Position numbers and translations under genes: made by a program
Shown: positions 1 through 5,078 of the stretch, in pieces
Numbering within the stretch: position 1 is the stretch's first letter
How the letters are laid out: each line of letters starts with the position of its first letter
Assembly: GCA_023387635.1 (NCBI GenBank)
Contig: JAEWHU010000133.1
Span: 1 to 8,063 of the forward strand
Source: Bacillota bacterium
GTDB taxonomy: Bacteria > Bacillota > Clostridia > Lachnospirales > Lachnospiraceae
Direction: 5' to 3'
DNA: 8,063 bases
The notes under the pieces: generated by a model
Database searches by the model: none
Seen by the model: only the letters and a program-made list of their open reading frames with translations
Told to the model about the DNA's origin: nothing

Positions 1-669
1 AAAAATAGACCACCTGGTCGAAAAAGTTTTAAGGAGGAAAATGAGATAAAGCGAGAAGAGAAAAATAAACATAGTAGAAAGAAAATATTAGATAGTGCCT
101 TAAAAGTATTTGGTGAAAATAGCTATGCACAAGCATCACTCAATACAATTTGTAGTACAGGAAACATATCAAAGGGGATTATTTATCATTATTTTAAAGA
201 TAAGGATGATCTGTTTTTATGCTGTGTAAAGGACTGCTTTGACTCTCTTGTTAGCTATGTTGAAAGTGGTGGGCATTTGGATGGCAATGAGTTTCAAGGC
301 GATATGGAATCCTATTTTGATTTGAGATATAGGTTTTTTAGTGAGAATCCATATTATAGTAATATATTTTTAAATGCTGTGATACAGCCACCAAAACACT
401 TGATAATAAGAATTAAGGAATTACAAAAAGATTTAGATGGACTGAATCTAAGGTACTGCAAAAACATAATTAATAAAATCACTTTGAAAGATGGTATTTC
501 AGAGGAAGAAGCCATTAAATATTTTTCAATACTTCAAGAAATGTTCAATGGATATTTTCAGAGTAGAGCGTATGAAGATTCTAATTATCACACTATATTG
601 GAAGAACATGAATTAAAAATTCCAAAAATAATTAATATTATGCTCTATGGAATTGCAAAGGAGGAATAA
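1..669 (+). CDS. TetR/AcrR-family transcriptional repressor, 5'-partial
   Basis: The frame is open from the first base to the TAA at 667-669, giving 222 visible residues, about the usual TetR length, so only the start and perhaps a few codons are missing. The visible protein begins with a basic RPPGRK-containing tail, then a helix (about residues 24-40, RKKILDSALKVFGEN). The helix-turn-helix follows at about 45-65, ending in the family hallmark SKGIIYHYFKDKDDLF. The remaining helical domain (about 75-222) would be the ligand-binding and dimerisation part and is not diagnostic of a ligand. TetR proteins are usually homodimeric repressors released from DNA by a small molecule. The antiporter gene starts 3 bases after the stop, so this regulator probably controls its own operon including that transporter; this is inferred from position. 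Its operator would lie left of the window. The family call is firm; the effector is unknown. Confidence 0.9.
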   Translation, partial: KNRPPGRKSFKEENEIKREEKNKHSRKKILDSALKVFGENSYAQASLNTICSTGNISKGIIYHYFKDKDDLFLCCVKDCFDSLVSYVESGGHLDGNEFQGDMESYFDLRYRFFSENPYYSNIFLNAVIQPPKHLIIRIKELQKDLDGLNLRYCKNIINKITLKDGISEEEAIKYFSILQEMFNGYFQSRAYEDSNYHTILEEHELKIPKIINIMLYGIAKEE

Positions 670-672
670 AGG

Positions 673-1899
673 ATGATACTTTTATTTTTAAGACTGTGTT
701 TGGCAATCGTTATTGCCTTTTTTGTAGGTAAGTTAGTATCCAAAATCAAGTTACCAGCTATCCTTGGCTGGCTTTTAACAGGGATGATTCTTGGACCACA
801 TGCATTTGGTATTGTAAATAATGAGATTTTAAATGCTAACTGGTATGAAACAATCATTCATATTTTAGAATGTGTAGTTGGTTTATTAATTGGAACAGAA
901 CTGGTATGGAATAAAATAAAAAAGACAGGAAAGCAAATCATTATTACAACACTAACCCAATCACTGGGGGCATATTTATTAGTGAGTGTAGTGTTTGGAG
1001 TAGTATTCTATTTCGCTGGTATCCCATTCTATGTTGCCTTAATTTTTGGTGGTATAGCACTTGCAACAGCACCAGCTCCAGCACTTTCCATTGTTAGTGA
1101 ATTCAAGACTGATGGTCCGGTAACTAATACTTTAATCCCGATGGCAGCACTTGATGATATGGTTGCTGTAGTTGTGTTTTTTTCAACGATATCCATTGTT
1201 TCTGCCAATATTTCGGAAGAGAAGATGCCATTGTATATGATTCTTCTTGTTATCTTACTGCCAGTTGCAATCGGTGTAGTAGCAGGTCTACTTACAGGGC
1301 TTGTGCTTAAAAAGGATCGAAGTGTAAAAGAAACACTGATAATAGTAATTGGAGGGATTTTACTTACATCTATCATTGGATTTATCTTTAATAATGTAAT
1401 TATGCCAAAACCAGTACTAAACTTTATGATAATGGGTATGGCATTCTCTGGCACCTTTGCCAATATGATTTCAGAAGAAAGATTAGAAGAGTTGATGACT
1501 GCATTCAACCCAATCCTTGGATTTTCTTTGATTGTGGTTATATTAAGCCTTGGTGCGCCACTTGATTATCATTTGATTTTAGGGGCAGGATTATTTACAG
1601 CTATTTATATTTTAGCAAGAGCTTTTGGTAAATATGGTGGAGCGTATTTTGGGGCTAGCATTACCGGTTCCCCAGAAACCGTTAAGAAATATCTTGGTCT
1701 TACCTTACTACCACATTCAGGTGTTTCACTTGTATTTACTGGTATAGCAGTTTCAGTTCTATCCACTCCAGCTCCTGAATATGCAAAAATAATACAAGGA
1801 ACCATTGCTGCGGCTGCTGTTATTAACGAAATTATTGCTGTTATCGTTGCCAAAAAGGCCTTTGAATGGGCAGGAGAATTTAATAAAAAAGAGGTATAG
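673..1899 (+). CDS. CPA2-type cation:proton antiporter (Na+/H+ exchanger family)
   Basis: This 408-residue, almost wholly hydrophobic protein has roughly 11-13 likely membrane spans and should sit in the cytoplasmic membrane, exchanging Na+ or K+ for protons. The N-terminus carries the family motif KLPAILGWLLTGMILGP (about residues 26-42). A TAPAPA stretch (132-137) matches the unwound, proline-rich crossing helix. An Asp-Asp pair at 161-162 (in AALDD) fits the ion-binding aspartates typical of electrogenic CPA2/NhaA-type exchangers, as opposed to the Asn-Asp of many CPA1 members. There is no C-terminal TrkA-N or TrkA-C domain, unlike full-length Kef systems; the protein ends shortly after the last helix in GEFNKKEV. 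An AAGGAGG ribosome binding site (658-664) lies in the end of the tetR gene, 8 bases before ATG, so the two genes are probably cotranscribed. The exchanged ion cannot be told from sequence; a TetR partner would also suit a toxic-compound or pH response. Confidence 0.88.
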   Translation: MILLFLRLCLAIVIAFFVGKLVSKIKLPAILGWLLTGMILGPHAFGIVNNEILNANWYETIIHILECVVGLLIGTELVWNKIKKTGKQIIITTLTQSLGAYLLVSVVFGVVFYFAGIPFYVALIFGGIALATAPAPALSIVSEFKTDGPVTNTLIPMAALDDMVAVVVFFSTISIVSANISEEKMPLYMILLVILLPVAIGVVAGLLTGLVLKKDRSVKETLIIVIGGILLTSIIGFIFNNVIMPKPVLNFMIMGMAFSGTFANMISEERLEELMTAFNPILGFSLIVVILSLGAPLDYHLILGAGLFTAIYILARAFGKYGGAYFGASITGSPETVKKYLGLTLLPHSGVSLVFTGIAVSVLSTPAPEYAKIIQGTIAAAAVINEIIAVIVAKKAFEWAGEFNKKEV

Positions 1900-1953
1900 T
1901 AAAAATGTTCTCCTTTTAGGACATAACAAAAAAGGGAGCATCATATCTAATGG

Positions 1954-1985
1954 TGGCTTCGATCTTGATTCGAAGCCATTTTTTT
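1954..1985 (+). terminator. Rho-independent terminator after the antiporter gene
   Basis: A perfect 9-bp stem, TGGCTTCGA (1954-1962) with TCGAAGCCA (1970-1978), closes a 7-base loop and runs directly into seven T residues (1979-1985). It lies 54 bases beyond the antiporter stop codon and separates this operon from the Fur-box promoter downstream. Confidence 0.92.
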
Positions 1986-2089
1986 ATGTAAATACAAATA
2001 GAGTCTTAATGTTATTTCTTTTACATTCATAATAGTACACATTATCCCAATATCGCCATATGACATATTTGCATCTAATAATTATTCAT

Positions 2090-2108
2090 ATTGAGAATTA
2101 TTATCAAT
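2090..2108. promoter_or_regulatory. Probable Fur box (ferric uptake regulator operator)
   Basis: The core TGAGAATTATTATCA (2092-2106) matches the known 7-1-7 Fur consensus TGATAATnATTATCA at 13 of its 14 defined positions. The surrounding 19 bases form an inverted repeat with one mismatched pair. It ends 9 bases before the proposed -35 element, close enough for Fur or RNA polymerase to interfere with each other. The downstream flavodoxin, a classical iron-starvation product, supports the assignment. A/T-rich DNA can produce such matches by chance, but the context makes this unlikely. Confidence 0.75.
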
Positions 2109-2115
2109 TATAGGG

Positions 2116-2144
2116 TTGATTCTTTCTAGCTTTTATAGTATATT
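2116..2144 (+). promoter_or_regulatory. Sigma-A-type promoter for the DUF2325-flavodoxin genes
   Basis: TTGATT (2116-2121, -35) and TATATT (2139-2144, -10) are separated by an optimal 17 bases. Transcription would start at about 2151, leaving a leader of about 50 bases that contains the dyad at 2159-2176. The Fur box lies immediately upstream. The call rests on motif match and placement only. Confidence 0.6.
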
Positions 2145-2158
2145 GTATACAACACATT

Positions 2159-2176
2159 AGTTAGCACAGACTAACT
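2159..2176. repeat. Dyad copy 1: AGTTAG / CTAACT inverted repeat before the DUF2325 gene
   Basis: AGTTAG (2159-2164) and CTAACT (2171-2176) are perfect inverted arms around the 6-base spacer CACAGA. Flanking T-A and T-G pairs could extend an RNA stem to 8 bp. The right arm ends 26 bases before the ATG at 2203, within the predicted 5' leader. A second copy sharing 15 of 18 bases precedes the flavodoxin gene. The arms resemble the half-sites of DtxR/IdeR operators (TTAGGTTAG / CTAACCTAA) but are spaced further apart, so the binding factor is not assigned. A leader hairpin is equally possible. Confidence 0.7.
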
Positions 2177-2202
2177 GAAATAAAAAAGAAGTAGGTGAAA
2201 GT

Positions 2203-2481
2203 ATGAGCGTCGTTATTATTGGTGGACATGAGAGAATGGAAGTTCAGTATAAAGATATATGCAAAAAATACAAATGTAAGGTAAAAGTATTTACTAAGAT
2301 GGCAAGGAATCTAAAAGAACAGATTGGAAGTCCAGACTTATTAATCTTATTTACTGCTACAGCATCACACAAAATGGTATACTGTGCAGTTGCCGAATCA
2401 GAACGTAAAAATATCGCAGTAGAAAGATCTCATAGTAGTAGTTCTAATGCATTAATAGGTATTTTAGAACGTTATGCATAA
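2203..2481 (+). CDS. DUF2325 family protein, small, function unknown
   Basis: This 92-residue soluble protein has the look of the DUF2325 family (PF10087). It opens with a beta strand and glycine turn (MSVVIIGGHERM, 1-12), continues with a second strand KCKVKVFTK (about 24-32), has a strand-turn segment DLLILFTATASHKM (about 45-58), and ends in the serine-rich HSSSSNALIGIL motif (about 76-87). The repeated strand-helix pattern suggests a small Rossmann-like fold. There is no signal peptide or membrane segment, and only two cysteines (C19 and C24, approximate) plus C62, with no clear metal-cluster motif. It is preceded by AGGTGA (2193-2198), an extended Shine-Dalgarno match, 5 bases or fewer before ATG. 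A Fur box and promoter stand upstream and a flavodoxin gene downstream, so a role in iron-limited metabolism is inferred. The biochemical function is not known to me. Confidence 0.82.
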   Translation: MSVVIIGGHERMEVQYKDICKKYKCKVKVFTKMARNLKEQIGSPDLLILFTATASHKMVYCAVAESERKNIAVERSHSSSSNALIGILERYA

Positions 2482-2505
2482 TGAATAGATATTTTTTTAC
2501 AAACG

Positions 2506-2523
2506 AGTTAGCTTTGACTAACT
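2506..2523. repeat. Dyad copy 2: AGTTAG / CTAACT inverted repeat before the flavodoxin gene
   Basis: AGTTAG (2506-2511) and CTAACT (2518-2523) flank the spacer CTTTGA. It differs from copy 1 only in the three central bases (TTT for ACA); even the asymmetric C and GA of the spacer are kept. It ends 29 bases before the preferred flavodoxin start at 2553, nearly the same distance as copy 1 from its gene (26 bases). TTTACA at 2496-2501 could be a -35 box overlapped by the dyad, but I see no convincing -10 partner. Confidence 0.7.
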
Positions 2524-2552
2524 ATTTATAAGAGAAAGGTATGGTTATTAAA

Positions 2553-2990
2553 ATGAATAAAATACATGTAGTATACTGGAGTGGTACAGGTAATACACAA
2601 ACAATGGCAGAAAGTATTGTATTAGGTATTAATGAAGCTGGAGGAAATGGTGAGGCAATAGAAGTATCATCAATTACAACAGATGCTTTAGACAATTCTA
2701 ATGTATTCGCACTAGGATGTCCATCCATGGGTGCAGAAGAATTAGATTATGATGACATGGAACCTTTTGTTTCTGAACTTGAGCATAAAGTAACAGGTAA
2801 ACATATTTTACTGTTTGGTTCATACGATTGGGGAGATGGTGAATGGATGCGTAATTGGGTTGATAGAATGAAGAATGCTGGAGCAACTATTGTTGGTGAT
2901 GAAGGCATTATTATTAATAATTCACCAGATGACGAAGGAATTAAAGCATGTATTGAAGCTGGTAAAACCCTTGCAAGTATATCTATATAA
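2553..2990 (+). CDS. Flavodoxin, short-chain clostridial type
   Basis: This 145-residue cytoplasmic FMN protein would carry low-potential electrons in place of ferredoxin when iron is scarce. The FMN phosphate loop is SGTGNT (residues 10-15). The loop around residue 60, CPSMGAEEL, corresponds to the Met-Gly turn beside the flavin in clostridial flavodoxins. The loop GSYDWGDGEWM (89-99) supplies the stacking Trp93. Length matches short-chain flavodoxins (about 138-146). An ATG 12 bases upstream (2541) is in frame, but its putative ribosome site GAAAGG ends 1 base before it. The start at 2553 gives the family-typical MNKIHVVYWSGTGNT and better agreement with the distance between dyad and start codon at the neighbouring gene. 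No terminator separates it from the DUF2325 gene, so cotranscription under the Fur-box promoter is likely. Asp92 replaces the Gly more usual in this loop, from memory of the family. Confidence 0.93.
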   Translation: MNKIHVVYWSGTGNTQTMAESIVLGINEAGGNGEAIEVSSITTDALDNSNVFALGCPSMGAEELDYDDMEPFVSELEHKVTGKHILLFGSYDWGDGEWMRNWVDRMKNAGATIVGDEGIIINNSPDDEGIKACIEAGKTLASISI

Positions 2991-3039
2991 TTACATAAAC
3001 CAATATAATCATGGTAATGAGTATTTCCATATAAGCTTA

Positions 3040-3083
3040 GAAGTTTATTTTTCTATCATTTAGAAGAATAAGCTTCTTTTTTT
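3040..3083 (+). terminator. Rho-independent terminator after flavodoxin
   Basis: GAAGTTTATTTTTCTA (3040-3055) pairs with TAGAAGAATAAGCTTC (3061-3076) over 16 bp, with two G-T wobbles and a 5-base loop, followed by seven T residues (3077-3083). This long stem with an adjacent T-run clearly closes the DUF2325-flavodoxin unit and separates it from the ABC operon. Confidence 0.93.
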
Positions 3084-3243
3084 ATTATGTTTCGCTAGAG
3101 TGAAGCTATGCCTAGTAAGTAGTAAGTTAGGTATTATATTAATTAAAAAGTACCAATTATGCTTATAGATATAATTTCATGCTATAAAAACACCATTTTA
3201 CGCCATAACTGTTTCCTTTTTCTAATTCCTAATGTATTATTAT

Positions 3244-3259
3244 TCCAATGTACATTGGA
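3244..3259. promoter_or_regulatory. Perfect 16-bp palindrome, candidate operator of the ABC operon
   Basis: TCCAATGTACATTGGA is a perfect palindrome with no spacer. It sits 5 bases upstream of a TATAAT box (3265-3270) and 37 bases before the first ABC start codon, filling the stretch between the -10 and -35 positions. A homodimeric regulator bound here would block or reshape the promoter. LytTR regulators normally bind spaced direct repeats, so the response regulator of this operon is not the obvious ligand. The cognate protein is not identifiable in the window. Confidence 0.6.
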
Positions 3260-3264
3260 CTTTG

Positions 3265-3270
3265 TATAAT
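3265..3270 (+). promoter_or_regulatory. Candidate -10 box of the ABC-LytTR operon
   Basis: TATAAT matches the sigma-A -10 consensus perfectly. Transcription would start near 3277, leaving about 20 bases before ATG, just enough for the GGAGG ribosome site at 3286-3290. No good -35 hexamer lies 16-19 bases upstream, so the promoter may depend on an activator, or the true promoter may be elsewhere in the gap. Confidence 0.45.
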
Positions 3271-3296
3271 GCAAATTTTGAACTTGGAGGAGATAT

Positions 3297-5078
3297 ATGA
3301 AAAGGAATAAAAAGCAGGAAATTAATCCTGTGATAGAGATAATGAAACATTGTGATCTATGGAAATTTAGATACATACTATTCATATTATTTTGGGTATC
3401 GTATGGTGTCGTTGATATTCTTTCTAATTATTTTATGGGAGGGTTAATAGATGTAGCAGGAAAAGACAATGATTACTTTTTCAAACTAGTTTTTATTTTA
3501 CTAATATGCGTACTCTATTCTTACCTATTTACAGTCAGTGATTATTACTTAAGAAGTCTTATGATTGAAAAAAAAATGGAGAAATTACGTAATATGATAG
3601 GTGAAAAGTTTGTAAATATACCTTATGCAACCATAGAAAATATGGAAAGAGGTGAGATGTTATCAAGAACCATGAGGGACTTTGAACATGTACAAACTTT
3701 CTTTCAAAGATACTTATCCTACTATCTTATTGTTGTGATAAAAGGAGTTTTAGGACTTTTTCTTTCACTTATACTAAGTTGGAAACTTACTTTATCAATT
3801 CTACTTATGATGCCTATTCTAATACTAATTAATGTAATAACAGGCAAGCCCATTGAGAAATTAATGGTTAATCAAAAGGAAGCGTTAGGCAAATCAAGTG
3901 GATTAGCAATGAATATACTATCTCAGATAACTTCAGTAAAAGCCTTTTGTCTTGAAACCATTCTTACTAATAGATATATAAAGCAATTAAGAAAAGTAGA
4001 ACAAGTAGAAAGTAGAATAGCATCAAAAAGAGCCTCTTTTAGTTTCGTTGGAGGGCTTAGCAGTAGTTTGCCTTATGTTGTTATGATGAGTGTTGGTTCT
4101 TACTTAGTTATGAATAACGAAATATCCGTTGGAGATTTTGCAATTATTTTATTTGTTGTTAATTATATCGTTGGTTTTCTAGGTTCTATTCAAAATATGC
4201 TTTATCAATATAATGAATGTAAATTTAGTAGTAAGCGAATTATGGATATTATTAATTTGGAAGAGGAAGTCTACTTAGAGCAAATAGATATGAATATAGT
4301 TACTAACCAAAATACAATCATCGAGTTATCTAATGTAAATTTCTCCTATCTAGTTGGAGAGGATAAAATTATGTTACCAGTTTTAAATGAGATTAATTTA
4401 AATATTAATAAGGGAGAAAAGGTTGCCATAGTTGGTGCAAGTGGAAGTGGTAAAAGTACATTGTTTAAGCTAATAAGCGGGCTATATACGAAATATGAAG
4501 GAAATATTCTTATTGACGGTATGATAAGTAAACCAGAGACTGTCAATAGGATTCGAGAAAAAATAAGCATAGTGACTCAAGAAAATTATCTCTTTCCAAT
4601 TAGTATAAAAGACAATATAAAATGCGGTAAAAAAGATTCAACTATAGAAGAAGTAATGGAGGCTGCAAAAGATGCTAATATTCATGAATTTATTATGTCT
4701 TTACCAGAAGCCTATGATACCATCCTTGGGGAAAATGGATCTAGTATCTCAGGGGGGCAGCGTCAACGTATCTGCATCGCTAGAGCATATATTAGTAAGC
4801 CTCAAATTTTGTTACTGGATGAACCTACGGCCTCTCTTGATACAGAAACTGAGAGATTAATAAGTAAGTCACTTGAAGAATTAATGGTAGGCAAAACAAC
4901 CATTATTATTGCGCATCGCTTGTCAACCATACAAGATTGCACCCGCATCTACTGTATGGATAATGGTTCCATAATTGAAGTAGGTAGTCATGAAGAATTG
5001 TACGATAAAAAAGGTGTCTATTATAATTTGTATCGTAAGCAACAAGAATTAGAGATGGAAGACGAGGTATATGCATGA
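3297..5078 (+). CDS. ABC exporter half-transporter (fused TMD-NBD), first subunit
   Basis: This 593-residue membrane protein has the type-I exporter layout. Six membrane spans fall at about 24-50, 61-84, 142-162, 164-183, 249-274 and 278-300, followed by an ATPase domain from about 340. The ATPase carries an A-loop Tyr351, Walker A GASGSGKST (380-388), Q-loop Gln428, signature SGGQ (485-488), Walker B ILLLDE with Glu509, D-loop SLD and switch His540. All catalytic positions look intact. It has no N-terminal C39 peptidase domain, so it does not process leader peptides itself. GGAGG (3286-3290) precedes ATG by 6 bases. The next gene is a second half-transporter overlapping by 4 bases (ATGA), so the two very likely form a heterodimer. 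Substrate is unknown; drug, lipid or peptide export are all possible for this broad family. Confidence 0.93.
   Translation: MKRNKKQEINPVIEIMKHCDLWKFRYILFILFWVSYGVVDILSNYFMGGLIDVAGKDNDYFFKLVFILLICVLYSYLFTVSDYYLRSLMIEKKMEKLRNMIGEKFVNIPYATIENMERGEMLSRTMRDFEHVQTFFQRYLSYYLIVVIKGVLGLFLSLILSWKLTLSILLMMPILILINVITGKPIEKLMVNQKEALGKSSGLAMNILSQITSVKAFCLETILTNRYIKQLRKVEQVESRIASKRASFSFVGGLSSSLPYVVMMSVGSYLVMNNEISVGDFAIILFVVNYIVGFLGSIQNMLYQYNECKFSSKRIMDIINLEEEVYLEQIDMNIVTNQNTIIELSNVNFSYLVGEDKIMLPVLNEINLNINKGEKVAIVGASGSGKSTLFKLISGLYTKYEGNILIDGMISKPETVNRIREKISIVTQENYLFPISIKDNIKCGKKDSTIEEVMEAAKDANIHEFIMSLPEAYDTILGENGSSISGGQRQRICIARAYISKPQILLLDEPTASLDTETERLISKSLEELMVGKTTIIIAHRLSTIQDCTRIYCMDNGSIIEVGSHEELYDKKGVYYNLYRKQQELEMEDEVYA

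Larger units (their letters stand above)
1900..2202. other. Intergenic region between antiporter and DUF2325 gene
   Basis: This 303-base gap carries the terminator of the antiporter operon, a plain A/T-rich stretch (about 1986-2089) in which I see no gene or structured element, and then the control region of the next operon: Fur box, promoter and dyad, listed separately. A short open frame crossing the terminator (about 1805-2032) is a frame shadow of the antiporter end and not a gene. Confidence 0.8.
2991..3296. other. Intergenic region between flavodoxin and ABC genes
   Basis: The first third holds the flavodoxin terminator (3040-3083) and the last 55 bases hold the palindrome, -10 box and ribosome site of the ABC operon. 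In between (about 3084-3235) there is a weak 7-bp inverted repeat, ATGCCTA with TAGGTAT around a 13-base loop (near 3108-3135). I see no gene, no recognised small RNA and no LytTR-type direct repeats. Confidence 0.7.

Noticed and set aside
31..49. AAGGAGG followed by ATG at 41-43, a tempting start for the TetR gene.
   Set aside because: That ATG is in another frame and meets TAA after one codon. The TetR frame is open from base 1 and codes for a normal TetR N-terminus across this site, so the true start is left of the window.
277..669. A shorter reading frame starting at TTG 277.
   Set aside because: It is only the C-terminal part of the TetR protein. The helix-turn-helix is encoded upstream in the same frame without interruption.
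1029..1508. A 159-codon open frame on the - strand.
   Set aside because: It lies wholly inside the antiporter gene, shows no recognisable domain and is a shadow of its codon pattern.
1805..2032. A 75-codon + strand frame running from the antiporter end across the terminator.
   Set aside because: It overlaps the antiporter in another frame, passes through the terminator hairpin and has no ribosome site or family likeness.
2482..2505. Possible terminator (seven T residues at 2492-2498) between the DUF2325 and flavodoxin genes.
   Set aside because: No stable stem precedes the T-run, so the two genes are treated as one transcript.
2541..2552. ATG at 2541 as the flavodoxin start.
   Set aside because: The only ribosome-site-like sequence (GAAAGG) ends 1 base before it, and the four extra residues are not typical of the family. 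ATG 2553 is preferred, though 2541 is not excluded.
3108..3135. Weak inverted repeat ATGCCTA / TAGGTAT near a GTAAGTAGTAAGT repeat.
   Set aside because: It has seven pairs including a wobble around a 13-base loop, has no T-run and is not placed at a promoter; it could easily occur by chance in A/T-rich DNA.
3084..3296. Possible LytTR binding repeats upstream of the ABC operon.
   Set aside because: Only one ACTGTT-like half-site (near 3207) was found, with no second copy at a suitable spacing.
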